From: Candidatus Kapaibacterium sp.
GTDB taxonomy: Bacteria > Bacteroidota > Ignavibacteria > Kapaibacteriales > NICIL-2
DNA length: 64,000 nucleotides
Assembly: GCA_026003475.1 (NCBI GenBank)
Contig: BPHJ01000001.1
Location: forward strand, 124,001-188,000
Reading direction: 5' to 3'
The notes beneath the pieces are model-generated. The model was given only the letters and a program-made list of their open reading frames with translations. It did no database searches and was not told the origin of the DNA. The position numbers and the translations under genes were made by a program. Below, piece after piece: positions 9,237 to 17,883 of this stretch (position 1 is its first letter; every line of letters starts with the position of its first letter).

Positions 9237-11027
9237 ATGCCAAAGGATCGCAATCGTCCGCTGCCGCCGACACCACCGAATCGTCCAGTTCCACCGCCGC
9301 CAGCCCAGAGACGCCTCCACACTGCAAACGATAAACAAGTTTACCAGAAGGCCCACGAGGAGGTGGAGAAGAGTGCAGTTATTGTGCACGTGGTAAACAT
9401 GGCAAAGATTTTTCTTATGGAATGGAAGGCAAGTGGTATACCGGACGGAGCTCTCGCAGCGTATCGTGAGGTGCAGTTTCAACTCGAGAAAAATCAAGCA
9501 TCGGTGAGCAATAAGGCTACACCGACGTCAGGAGGAATAGCATCGTATCCAGTACGATTTTTCAACATCACTGTACCAACTCAGGGCCTCCAGCAGAACA
9601 ATACGCAAGGCGAAAAAGAGAGGCTTTCATTGGAAGTCCTGAAATTTTTCAATCTGAATCCGATTTTTATCACTGTCCCTACAAATGATTCGAGCTTGAA
9701 CTTGCTGGAGAAGGATCCATTGATACTCCAGCAAATTGTTGATGAAGCACAGAAGAAAGCGAAGACTATCGCGAGGAATTTACTTCCCCAAATTTCAGCC
9801 TTAGTCGATGATTATTCTCGGCGTGGTGGAGATAATAAGAAGGCATTTAGCGAAACGTTGCAAAAAATGTTCATAAGCGAATGCGAGAAGCAAGAGTTCG
9901 AGCAGATTACAGACTCTTTGACAAAGGACTATCAGAAATCGAAGAAGGGATACAGGCAGTACAGGAAAAAGATGACGAGAAAAGTTGTGCTTAGTGGGGT
10001 AGGAACGGCTGCAAGCACCGTAGGGCTGGTCGTGACATTAGCAACCACGCCCCTGACGGGTGGTGCTACCATTGCGGGGGTGGCTCTATCCTTCATTGGA
10101 CTGATCAAGGCCATTGGCGCACTTCTGAAAACTATCGGCGATCTAGCAGCCGATGCAGAAGCTATCGAGAAGCGTGTGTATAGCGCAATCTGGAGCTACG
10201 ATCGATCGTCACCGGTGTACGACCAAAGTAAAGTCGGTACGCTTCCAGCAGTAACTCCAGATCTGAGTAAAGGGAAAAGGATTGCAGGGGAGGTGGGGTC
10301 AACGCTTCTGACATCAACGGTCGGAGATGTTGCCACCGGAGTTGGGAGCACATTATTTGCTGGGAAGAAGACATCGGCCAAGGGTAATGTTGGATACCAT
10401 CGAGCGCTTACAAACATCAAACAAATTTCTGAAGATTGTGACTTGTGGAAACACAAACTCAGCGGTCTCAAGGTCAAAGCCCACGAATTGGCAATCCAAC
10501 TTAACCGCCTTCTCGAGAAAATAGATCACGTTGAGAAAGAATTAGAAAACAACACCCAATACCGGAGCATAGTGAAGAATCTCGCCCAAAAAGTACACAA
10601 CAATATAACGGTGCGGCAGGCTCTTGGTGACCTCCAGAAGCAGCACCAAAGTTTCCGGAAGTGGAATGTGCTCAAAATCCGGGCAAGGGTTGATGAAATC
10701 CTCAGTAGAATCCCAGCTCTCGTTGAGCGAGTCAATGTAGGACAAAAGCGACGTGAAGCAGCAGAAAATTGGTTGAAAGCGGTCAAAAGCACCGAATCAG
10801 TTCATTTGAAACGATTCGAGAATGTAACGCCAACGGTTACCAATCTGACATTGACCGTAGCATCAGCAGGATTGAGTGTCGGGAGTTTGACAACAGAGGT
10901 TCCTGAACTAACTGCGAAGGCCGAGGAGATAGCTAAGTACGTCTATGATTGGGTCGAGACAGCAAGAGGTCTGGGGATGGATATCGGCTCAGAAGTCCAT
11001 GATCTGAAAGCCGATGTTGTGTATTGA
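9237..11027 (+). CDS. Unknown T6SS-island protein with hydrophobic hairpin
   Basis: 596 residues, family not recognised. Visible parts: a Pro/Arg-rich tail (residues 1-27, with RPLPPTPPNRPVPPPP), a charged helical region, a Gly/Ala/Thr-rich hydrophobic segment at about 249-290 long enough for two membrane helices with a TTPLTGG turn, an amphipathic continuation (IGALLKTIGDLAADAEAIEK), then coiled-coil-like helices (about 395-500) and a weaker hydrophobic stretch (LTLTVASAGLSVGSLTTEV). No signal peptide. Long helices around a central hydrophobic hairpin recall alpha-pore-forming toxins of the ClyA/Hbl/Nhe type, but this is an architectural analogy only. It has its own upstream region carrying the motif shared with tssB, and it is visibly richer in A/T and Lys than neighbouring genes. 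The ATG at 9237 is preferred; a GTG at 9225 is possible. No obvious immunity partner is adjacent. Confidence 0.8.
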   Translation: MPKDRNRPLPPTPPNRPVPPPPAQRRLHTANDKQVYQKAHEEVEKSAVIVHVVNMAKIFLMEWKASGIPDGALAAYREVQFQLEKNQASVSNKATPTSGGIASYPVRFFNITVPTQGLQQNNTQGEKERLSLEVLKFFNLNPIFITVPTNDSSLNLLEKDPLILQQIVDEAQKKAKTIARNLLPQISALVDDYSRRGGDNKKAFSETLQKMFISECEKQEFEQITDSLTKDYQKSKKGYRQYRKKMTRKVVLSGVGTAASTVGLVVTLATTPLTGGATIAGVALSFIGLIKAIGALLKTIGDLAADAEAIEKRVYSAIWSYDRSSPVYDQSKVGTLPAVTPDLSKGKRIAGEVGSTLLTSTVGDVATGVGSTLFAGKKTSAKGNVGYHRALTNIKQISEDCDLWKHKLSGLKVKAHELAIQLNRLLEKIDHVEKELENNTQYRSIVKNLAQKVHNNITVRQALGDLQKQHQSFRKWNVLKIRARVDEILSRIPALVERVNVGQKRREAAENWLKAVKSTESVHLKRFENVTPTVTNLTLTVASAGLSVGSLTTEVPELTAKAEEIAKYVYDWVETARGLGMDIGSEVHDLKADVVY

Positions 11028-11046
11028 TTGGCTCTGTTGGGCATTG

Positions 11047-12696
11047 CTAAGCGATGTTGCAGAGAAAGGTAATCAAATTCGCCGTGGGATCGAGTCCACA
11101 TTTGTGGCGGATATTCTCGCGGTGACGATACACCGTCGAGGGGGCAATGTCGAGCATCTGTGCGATTTCCTTTGTCCGAAAAAGTAGGCGGAGGAGAATG
11201 CAAATCAATAGTTCGGTTGGGGTCAAGTGTGGCGCCTTTCCGCGCAAGGTACCAATGTAGCCGGGAAGAACGTGCTCCATTTTTTCCAGTATGCGCTGCA
11301 TCTTGGTAGCACTCTTATCGTTGGGTTCTTGCTCGGGGCTGCTGTTGGTACAGAGTGCTGCCATCGTTTGCTGCCAGAACGGATGTATCGATCGGGATGC
11401 AAGCTCTATGCTGAGTCGAGCGATTTCCTGGCGTTGTGTCTCGATGGTTGTTCCCAGCTCAATGAGCATCGCCCGATACTGTTCGTGCTCTCGGCGAAGG
11501 CGGGCCATCGTCTCAAGAAGCAGTTGGTGCGATAGCTTCTGGATCTGAAAGCGTTCAATCGAGCGGGTGTACCATTGATGGTGTTGTTCGTACCAATACA
11601 GAGCTTCCTTGGTATTTCCGCGAGCTTTTGCTAATTCGTAGAGAGTTTCGGTGCACCATGCAGCATGACTGGGAGTATCGTGCGTGCGAGCATACTCGAT
11701 AATTTGCCGAAGGAGTTTTTCCGCTGCCCGGCTCCTCCCCAACACAAGGAGCGTTCGCGTTATACCTTCAAGGATTGCCGGATAGCCGATGGATGCTGGA
11801 TCCACTTTCAGCCAAGTCTTTCGTGCGCGCTGGAATAACGATAGTGCCCGCTTCGGTTTGCCGTGGAACAGATATACCCAGCCAAGCAGCGACAGACTTT
11901 GTGCCTCGATCGAGTGTATCCCGCATTCTTGTGCCAGACGATATGCTTTTCGAACGTTGACAAGCACTTGTTCGAAATCTCGGTGCAGGTAGTGGATGCT
12001 TGCGATGTTTAGCAAGGACTGTGCGATTCCAGGCATTGAGCCAAGCTCGGTGCGAATATGATAGGCACGCGTAAAGTAGAGTAGTGCCAGCTCGGTGTGT
12101 TCAAGATTGCGGTAGATGATACCCATGTTGTCGAGGGTTGTTGCCTCGACAATCTTTTCGCCAAGCTCTTCTGCAAGATGGAGTGCTAAGGAGAAAAACG
12201 TCAGTGCATCCGAGTACAATTCCGCCAGCGAGTGAACGGTGCCCATATTCAGGTATGCTCGACAGAGTTCTCTCCTGTCCTGAATTCGCCTGGCGAAGTC
12301 TACCAGTTTTTGGGAGTAGTTGAGGGATGGTTCAAATTGCCCAAGGAAGGCATAGGCTGCCCCCATGGCTGCGTAGAGCATGCAGCGCAGGTGATTGCCG
12401 CGGTTATCGAGCTGCTCGATGATCGGCTCTGCCTGCTTGCAGACCTTCACAACATTTTTCATTTGGGACGAATACAGAAGAATGTGGGCATATGCCATCT
12501 GTGCCATTGCCCACAGCAAATGGTCAGTTGTTGGTTTCAGTTGGTTGAGTAGCTGCTCGCAGAGGGTTCGAGCTACCCTCGGATTCCGTTCTCGAAGCCG
12601 TCCAATTTGCTCGATCTGCCGGGCAATGAGTATTTGTGGCCAAGCCTGATGGCTCGTGGAAGTACCATAGTGCCGGGCATCCAGGTGTGTTGCCAT
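11047..12696 (-). CDS. TPR-repeat LuxR-family transcriptional regulator (1)
   Basis: 549 residues. Many tetratricopeptide-like helical pairs fill about residues 50-400 (for example ALTFFSLALHLAEELGEK and ALLYFTRAYHIRTELGS). A coiled-coil follows (TTIETQRQEIARLSIELA), and a C-terminal GerE/LuxR helix-turn-helix ends the protein (TPTELLICILLRL, then TKEIAQMLDIAPSTVYRHR). It has no receiver or membrane segment, so the signal is probably sensed in the cytoplasm through the TPR surface. It is a paralogue of the next regulator and sits inside the T6SS island, convergent with the unknown 596-residue gene (19 bp between stops). The ATG at 12696 is preferred because the upstream extension is low in similarity to the paralogue. 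Confidence 0.85.
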   Translation of the reverse strand: MATHLDARHYGTSTSHQAWPQILIARQIEQIGRLRERNPRVARTLCEQLLNQLKPTTDHLLWAMAQMAYAHILLYSSQMKNVVKVCKQAEPIIEQLDNRGNHLRCMLYAAMGAAYAFLGQFEPSLNYSQKLVDFARRIQDRRELCRAYLNMGTVHSLAELYSDALTFFSLALHLAEELGEKIVEATTLDNMGIIYRNLEHTELALLYFTRAYHIRTELGSMPGIAQSLLNIASIHYLHRDFEQVLVNVRKAYRLAQECGIHSIEAQSLSLLGWVYLFHGKPKRALSLFQRARKTWLKVDPASIGYPAILEGITRTLLVLGRSRAAEKLLRQIIEYARTHDTPSHAAWCTETLYELAKARGNTKEALYWYEQHHQWYTRSIERFQIQKLSHQLLLETMARLRREHEQYRAMLIELGTTIETQRQEIARLSIELASRSIHPFWQQTMAALCTNSSPEQEPNDKSATKMQRILEKMEHVLPGYIGTLRGKAPHLTPTELLICILLRLLFRTKEIAQMLDIAPSTVYRHRENIRHKCGLDPTANLITFLCNIA

Positions 12697-12962
12697 AGAA
12701 CACTCACTCTGTTGTTCGGTCTTTGCTTTCGTGCGGCATCCTTTTGTGTGGTGGAAGGAACGCTGCGAACGAATCATGAGCAGAGACGACGCCCAAGTCA
12801 AATTTACGCTTTCGGTAGGGACACCGAGTATGATTAATGCGTCAAGCAGGCAGCAAGCATGACGGGAACGGTCATTATCTCTGCACGGGTTGTTGTGCTG
12901 CAGCTATTTACAAGAACGAATGCTTGTCGGCTGGAACGGGAGGTGGCGGACAATCGTCGCAG
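12697..12962. other. Intergenic region between the two regulators
   Basis: 266 bp with no credible gene. A sequence reading TAAATTTG on the minus strand at 12799-12806 matches the Bacteroidota -7 element and lies 102 bp upstream of regulator 1. No good -33 element is seen. Confidence 0.4.
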
Positions 12963-14594
12963 CTACGCAATCGAGTTCAGGTAGGTCACCAGGTTCACGC
13001 CCCGACCGATACTACATTTGGCACGGATGTGCTCCCGGTGACGATTGACGGTTTTGGGCGTTACTCCGAGCAATTCGGCAATTTCTTTGCTTCGCATCTG
13101 GAGGCGCAGTAAAGCACAGATGAGTAGCTCCATCGAGCTCAATGCAGGAAAGCGGCTGGCGAGAGCTTCAACAAATCCCGGTAGGATCAGATCCATGCGC
13201 TGCAATACATGGTCGAACCATGCGGCGTTGTCCAAACGATTACCAGCTGTTTGAATCAACTCTCGGGTGGCAACGATCGGTGTTGCAGGGACGCTTGGCT
13301 CTGGAAGAGGTGCTTTCGCTGCTAATTCTAACACAAGACGGCGGATTTCACGGCGCTGGTCTTCGATGATTGCTTCGAGCTCGTGAATCTGCCGACGAAA
13401 ATCTTCGTGGCTGCGACTCATCTTGGCGATGGTTTCAAGCATCATCTGACGGGAGGATTCGTCCTCTTTGCGTCGTTGGATAGCAGCAGCGTTCCAGTGG
13501 TGGCAGAGTTCTAACCAGTGGAGAGCGCGCTCGTATGCACAATGCTGCTTTGCCAGTAGGTAAAGCTCTTGGCAGATCGTCGCCAGCATTCCTGGATCGT
13601 TGAGCTCTGTGGCAAGCTCGTAGGCGCGCTCAAAGTGCTCACGCGCCTGGTCGGGGGAGTTGAGATGAAGGTAAATCTTGCCCAGATCGGCGTAGCTCGA
13701 ACACAGTTCTGGTAGGTAGCTGGCATCTTGTCGGATGCGGAGCGCAGAACGCGCCGTTTGCAGTGCTCGGCGTGGATAGCCCAATTCGCAGTAGGCACGA
13801 CTCATGAGCGCCAGACAGTAGGACTCCAGGCGATGTTCTCTGCAGTGGCGAGCGATTTTGCATGCTTGCCGAGCCATGGAGAGTGCCTTGCGATGGTGCC
13901 CCTTACAATGCTCCACAGCAGCAACATTCAAGATGCTCTGCGCTACAGCGGTAGTATATCCGCCTTGCTGCCGGATCTGGTACGCATGGCGGAAATTCTC
14001 CAGTGCCAGTTCTTGATTGCCCAGCGAGGAGTAGATGATCCCCATGTTTTCGAGCGTGACCGCTTGTGCTGAGTCGAGCTGGAGCTGCTGCGAGAGTGCC
14101 AGGGAACGGCTGAAAAATGCCAGGGCTGTCGGAAAGTCTTCCAACGAAGTGTAGACCCATCCAAGATTGATATAGGCGCGGCATTCATCGCGCAAATTAC
14201 CGATGTGCTGCGCATGTTCGAGAAGCTGCTGAAAATACTGCTGGGCAGCGATGAAATTCCCCATGTACGTATTGGCAATCCCACAGGCGTTCAGGTAGAG
14301 ACTGCGCGCGCGGTCGTCGTAGCCTCTGCGTTCGCACGTGGCACTGAAGCGCTGGCAGAGCTGGAGTGCTTGCTGTGGCTGTCCGACAGTAATCAGGATA
14401 TGGGCGTAGGTCAACTGAGCATGAAGCCAGTGGGGCGTGCCAGGTTCTAACTGCTTGAGGATGTGCTGGCACAATACCAACGCCGATTGAGGATTCCGCT
14501 CGCGCACCAGCTGAATTTGCTCCAGCTGCAGCTCGATCAGCATCGGCGATAGCGGCACCGATTGCGATGGGCGGTTCTGTTGGGAATGACTCAT
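12963..14594 (-). CDS. TPR-repeat LuxR-family transcriptional regulator (2)
   Basis: 543 residues, same layout as the neighbouring regulator: TPR-like repeats (such as ALAFFSRSLALSQQLQLDS and ALENFRHAYQIRQQGG), a coiled-coil (ELEAIIEDQRREIRRLVLEL) and a C-terminal LuxR-type helix-turn-helix (SSMELLICALLRL, SKEIAELLGVTPKTVNRHR). The pair probably arose by duplication. Its start faces tssB across a 192-bp divergent region that holds the motif shared with the 596-residue gene, so it is a prime candidate regulator of both units. ATG at 14594 chosen; a GTG at 14603 would add three residues. Confidence 0.87.
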   Translation of the reverse strand: MSHSQQNRPSQSVPLSPMLIELQLEQIQLVRERNPQSALVLCQHILKQLEPGTPHWLHAQLTYAHILITVGQPQQALQLCQRFSATCERRGYDDRARSLYLNACGIANTYMGNFIAAQQYFQQLLEHAQHIGNLRDECRAYINLGWVYTSLEDFPTALAFFSRSLALSQQLQLDSAQAVTLENMGIIYSSLGNQELALENFRHAYQIRQQGGYTTAVAQSILNVAAVEHCKGHHRKALSMARQACKIARHCREHRLESYCLALMSRAYCELGYPRRALQTARSALRIRQDASYLPELCSSYADLGKIYLHLNSPDQAREHFERAYELATELNDPGMLATICQELYLLAKQHCAYERALHWLELCHHWNAAAIQRRKEDESSRQMMLETIAKMSRSHEDFRRQIHELEAIIEDQRREIRRLVLELAAKAPLPEPSVPATPIVATRELIQTAGNRLDNAAWFDHVLQRMDLILPGFVEALASRFPALSSMELLICALLRLQMRSKEIAELLGVTPKTVNRHREHIRAKCSIGRGVNLVTYLNSIA

Positions 14595-14640
14595 TGCGCG
14601 CACCGTGCCAGTCCTGTCGGGCTATTGGCTGTCAGCGGGC

Positions 14641-14690
14641 ATAGGGAAAAAATGGGGATTTTTTTTTCGAACTATTCTGCATTTTTTTGC
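14641..14690. promoter_or_regulatory. Shared T6SS upstream motif, copy B
   Basis: 14641-14658 is identical over 18 bp to 9149-9166. Here the core reads AAAAAAT-GGGG-ATTTTTT, a perfect inverted repeat. TTCGAA (14666-14671) and CATTTTTTTGC (14680-14690) follow, echoing the elements next to copy A. It lies 129-146 bp before tssB and about 47 bp before the ATG of regulator 2, so it could serve both divergent genes. Confidence 0.6.
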
Positions 14691-14720
14691 CTAAGTTCGT
14701 ATCGCCTGCTGACAGCATTA

Positions 14721-14728
14721 CAAACTTA
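14721..14728 (-). promoter_or_regulatory. Possible -7 element for regulator 2
   Basis: TAAGTTTG on the minus strand fits the TANNTTTG element, 126 bp before the regulator 2 ATG. Transcripts from here would run through the shared motif. No clear -33 element. Confidence 0.3.
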
Positions 14729-14786
14729 CGCTGCTGCACGGTAGGTGTGACGGAATAATTTGTTCAACTATTGTGGAGGTACAGCC

Positions 14787-15323
14787 ATGGCGGACAATAC
14801 CCAGCGGAAACTCTCGCGCGTTCGACCGCCACGTGTGCAGATTACCTACGACGTGGAAACCAACGGTGCCATCCAAAAAAAGGAGCTTCCGTTTGTCGTG
14901 GGTGTCTTTAGCGATCTTGCCGGAACACCAAAGGAGCCGCTCCCCGAGGTCAAGAAACGAAAGTTTATCGAGATTGACCGAGACAACTTCAATCGCGTCA
15001 TGAACCGCATTCGCCCTCGCGTGGTCGCACGGGTCGAAAATAAGCTCCAGGACGACGGTTCCGAGTTTGCTGTTGACCTGGAATTCCGGAGCATGGACGA
15101 CTTCAACCCAGCAGCGATTGCCCAGAAGGTCGAACCGCTTCGCCAGCTCCTGGAGCTGCGGCAGAAACTCGTCGAGATGGTCGCAAAGCTCGACGGCAAT
15201 AACGCACTCTACGAGCAGCTCGAAAGCATCCTTTCGAATACGGAGATGCTCCAAAAACTGGCGCAAGAAGCCGGAACGCAAAGTGCCCAGTCGCAAGAGG
15301 AATCCACAACTGAGGAGGGCTAA
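14787..15323 (+). CDS. tssB: T6SS sheath small subunit TssB
   Basis: 178 residues, normal for TssB/VipA. The family start is recognisable (LSRVRPPRVQITYDVET) followed by KKELPFVVGVFSDLAG and FIEIDRDNFNRVM. TssB pairs with TssC to form the contractile sheath around the Hcp tube. ATG at 14787 has a strong ribosome site (TGGAGGT) six bases upstream. It heads the second T6SS block; tssC starts 5 bp after its stop. Confidence 0.97.
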   Translation: MADNTQRKLSRVRPPRVQITYDVETNGAIQKKELPFVVGVFSDLAGTPKEPLPEVKKRKFIEIDRDNFNRVMNRIRPRVVARVENKLQDDGSEFAVDLEFRSMDDFNPAAIAQKVEPLRQLLELRQKLVEMVAKLDGNNALYEQLESILSNTEMLQKLAQEAGTQSAQSQEESTTEEG

Positions 15324-15328
15324 CAGCC

Positions 15329-16804
15329 ATGGAACAACAACAGCAACAGCAACAGGTAGCATCATTTGGCGAGGGTTCCCTGCTCGATGCGATCATTGAG
15401 AATGGTCGCATGGCGCGCAACGAATACCAGCGCGATGCAGCACGCGACATCATAGCCGCCTTTGTCAACCAGATCGTTGACGGGAGTATGAAGGTCGAGC
15501 GTGACCTGATCGCAATGGTCAATCGGCGGATCGCAGAAATTGATCGTTTGCTCAGTGCTCAGCTCGATGCAATCCTCCACCATCCGGACGTGCAGCGCTT
15601 GGAAAGTGCGTGGCGCGGTCTGCACTACCTGGTCATGAACACCGAAACAAGCTCAACGCTGAAGATCAAGGTGTTCCCGATTTCGAAGAAGGAGCTGTTC
15701 AATGATCTCGACCGCGCGGCAGAGTTCGATCAGAGTACAATGTTCAAGAAAATCTATGAGGAGGAATTCGGTACCCTCGGTGGCAATCCGTATTCGCTGT
15801 TGATTGGAGATTATCAGTTCGGACGGCACCCGCAGGACGTTGCCTTGTTGGAAAAGATCGCCAGTGTTGCTGCCGCAGCACATGCACCCTTTGTCACATC
15901 GCCGTCACCGGAGCTGTTCGATATGGATTCGTGGCAGCAGTTGAGCGATCCACGGGATCTGTCGAAAATTTTCGAAAGCAACGAGCTGATCAAATGGCGT
16001 TCGCTGCGGGAGAGCGATGATTCACGGTATCTGGTGATGGCGCTACCACGCATTCTGATGCGTTTGCCGTATGGTCCGGACACCATGCCAGTGGAAGAGT
16101 TCAACTACGTCGAAAATGTCACTGGTGCTGATCACGACAAGTACTGTTGGGGCAATGCTGCCTATGCCCTCGGCCGCTGCATCACGAAAGCATTTGCTGA
16201 GTATGGCTGGCCAGCCGCAATTCGTGGTGTCGAAGGTGGTGGGCTTGTGGAAGGATTGCCCGTGCACACGTTCCCTACCGACGACGGCGACGTTGCCGTC
16301 AAGTGCCCCACGGAAATCGCCATTGGCGACCGCCGCGAGAAAGAGCTCAGCGAACTTGGCTTTATGGCGCTCTGCTATTCGAAAAACAGCGACTATGCCG
16401 CGTTCTTTGGAGGGCAGACCGTCCAGAAACCCAAGAAGTATGACGACCCCGATGCGACGTCGAATGCGAAGCTTTCGACGCAGCTGCCGTTCATCTTGGT
16501 TGCCTCGCGCTTTGCGCACTACATGAAGGCAATCATGCGCGACAAAATTGGTTCGTTTCAATCCCGCGGAAATGTGGAAAGTTTCCTCAACCGCTGGATT
16601 GGGCAATACGTCAACAACATGGAGGATGCTGGCCCGGAAACAAAGGCACGTTATCCGCTCTTCGATGCGCGGGTAGATGTGATGGAGCTGCCGGGCAAGC
16701 CAGGTGAGTACCAAGCCGTTGCCTATTTGCGTCCGCACTTCCAACTGGAGGGCTTGACGGCATCGCTTCGCTTAGTCGCCAAGCTTCCCAAAGGTGCATC
16801 GTAG
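15329..16804 (+). CDS. tssC: T6SS sheath large subunit TssC
   Basis: 491 residues, typical length. It starts with a Gln-rich tail, then contains conserved TssC blocks: LESAWRGLHYLV, FGTLGGNPYSLLIGDYQF, WRSLRESDDSRYLVMALPR, AAIRGVEGGGLVEGLPVHTF and the C-terminal VESFLNRWIGQYV. With TssB it forms the sheath whose contraction drives the Hcp-VgrG spike. The gene follows tssB by 5 bp, as in most T6SS loci. Confidence 0.97.
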   Translation: MEQQQQQQQVASFGEGSLLDAIIENGRMARNEYQRDAARDIIAAFVNQIVDGSMKVERDLIAMVNRRIAEIDRLLSAQLDAILHHPDVQRLESAWRGLHYLVMNTETSSTLKIKVFPISKKELFNDLDRAAEFDQSTMFKKIYEEEFGTLGGNPYSLLIGDYQFGRHPQDVALLEKIASVAAAAHAPFVTSPSPELFDMDSWQQLSDPRDLSKIFESNELIKWRSLRESDDSRYLVMALPRILMRLPYGPDTMPVEEFNYVENVTGADHDKYCWGNAAYALGRCITKAFAEYGWPAAIRGVEGGGLVEGLPVHTFPTDDGDVAVKCPTEIAIGDRREKELSELGFMALCYSKNSDYAAFFGGQTVQKPKKYDDPDATSNAKLSTQLPFILVASRFAHYMKAIMRDKIGSFQSRGNVESFLNRWIGQYVNNMEDAGPETKARYPLFDARVDVMELPGKPGEYQAVAYLRPHFQLEGLTASLRLVAKLPKGAS

Positions 16805-16813
16805 TGCAGTCAA

Positions 16814-16843
16814 TGTTCCACATTTCTTGTTCCTATATGTTCC
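16814..16843 (+). repeat. Three TGTTCC direct repeats before hcp1
   Basis: TGTTCC occurs at 16814-16819, 16828-16833 and 16838-16843; the first and last extend to ATGTTCCAC. They lie 22-51 bp before the hcp1 ATG, in the only gap between tssC and hcp1. They may be an operator or a translational control element. Confidence 0.45.
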
Positions 16844-16864
16844 ACTATCCAAAACAGTACAGCC

Positions 16865-17362
16865 ATGCCATCTGACATGTACATCAAGTTCGATGGGATC
16901 GAGGGCGACTCCCAGGATGAACTCAACCAAGGCTGGATTGAAATTGACCATGTCAATTTCGGTTTCGCCATGCCCACAACAGGTGAACGGAGTGCCCGGG
17001 GTGCAGCAACCACCGGAAAGGTTGATGCATCGTCGGTGTCCATCGCAAAATCCATGGACACTGCTTCCTTGGATCTAGTGAAAAGAATATGGACTGGCGC
17101 GCACATCCCGAAAGTTGAGATCAAGTTATATCGTGCCGCCGAATCTGGTCGAGTGTGCTACACCAGGATTGAGCTCGCTGATGTGGTGATCTCCGGCGTC
17201 GGCCTGAGTGGAATGGACGGCTCAGGTTTGCCAGGCGAAAGCTATACGCTCAACTATGGATCGATCCTCATCGAATATACCCCCACCGACAAAGCCAAAG
17301 GGGGTGCGCAGCCAAAGCCACTTCGTGCAAAACTGAACCGCATTGAAAATACCATTGGTTGA
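16865..17362 (+). CDS. hcp: T6SS tube protein Hcp (1)
   Basis: 165 residues, standard for Hcp. It begins MYIKFDGIEGDSQDE and carries the family's conserved ISGVGLSG...GESYTLNYGSI region. Hcp hexamers stack into the tube expelled by sheath contraction and can carry small effectors in the lumen. ATG at 16865. It is followed 20 bp later by a second, clearly divergent hcp gene. Confidence 0.96.
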   Translation: MPSDMYIKFDGIEGDSQDELNQGWIEIDHVNFGFAMPTTGERSARGAATTGKVDASSVSIAKSMDTASLDLVKRIWTGAHIPKVEIKLYRAAESGRVCYTRIELADVVISGVGLSGMDGSGLPGESYTLNYGSILIEYTPTDKAKGGAQPKPLRAKLNRIENTIG

Positions 17363-17382
17363 ACAATTCTTGGAGCACTGCA

Positions 17383-17883
17383 ATGGCAACAGATATCTAT
17401 CTTTTCTTCAAGAGTCCCGATATTGCGGGCGATAGCGAAGACAAGGAGAACAAAGGCGCCATCGAGATTCTTTCGTTTAGTGACGGCAGTTCAATGCCCA
17501 CAACGGACGGACGGAGCTTCGCCGGGTCCGGAACAAGCGGTATTGCAGATTTCAGGACTTTCCAATTCAGCAAGCTTGTTGATTCTGCATCTGTTCCACT
17601 GATGAAACATTGTTGGCAAGGTACTCACTTTGCCGAAGTACTCGTCAAATGCTATCGCACCACAGGTGATGGGCAACGCATCTGTTACCTTGAGATCAAG
17701 ATGGAAGGATGCGTGATTACCGACGCGGCTTGGTCTGCCTCAAATGGTGGTCTTCCCGGCGAAACCTACAGTCTGGACTACGGCAAGATTACCTACACCT
17801 ATGCTGATACCGAAAAACTCAAAGGTTCGCAAAAGGCACAGAAGGTCGTTAGCTATGACCGAGTGACAAACAAGGTAAGCTAA
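17383..17883 (+). CDS. hcp: T6SS tube protein Hcp (2)
   Basis: 166 residues. Starts with DIYLFFKSPDIAGDSEDKE and keeps the SMPTTDGRS and LPGETYSLDYGKITYTY Hcp motifs, but differs from Hcp1 along most of its length, so it is not a recent duplicate. Two Hcp versions could form distinct tubes or mixed tubes with different cargo preference. ATG at 17383 with a TTGGAG ribosome site is preferred over the in-frame TTG at 17359. Confidence 0.95.
   Translation: MATDIYLFFKSPDIAGDSEDKENKGAIEILSFSDGSSMPTTDGRSFAGSGTSGIADFRTFQFSKLVDSASVPLMKHCWQGTHFAEVLVKCYRTTGDGQRICYLEIKMEGCVITDAAWSASNGGLPGETYSLDYGKITYTYADTEKLKGSQKAQKVVSYDRVTNKVS

Noticed and set aside
14595-14625. TGGCACGG sequence upstream of regulator 2 resembling a sigma-54 -24 element
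   Set aside because: The -12 half does not match and the site would abut the start codon.
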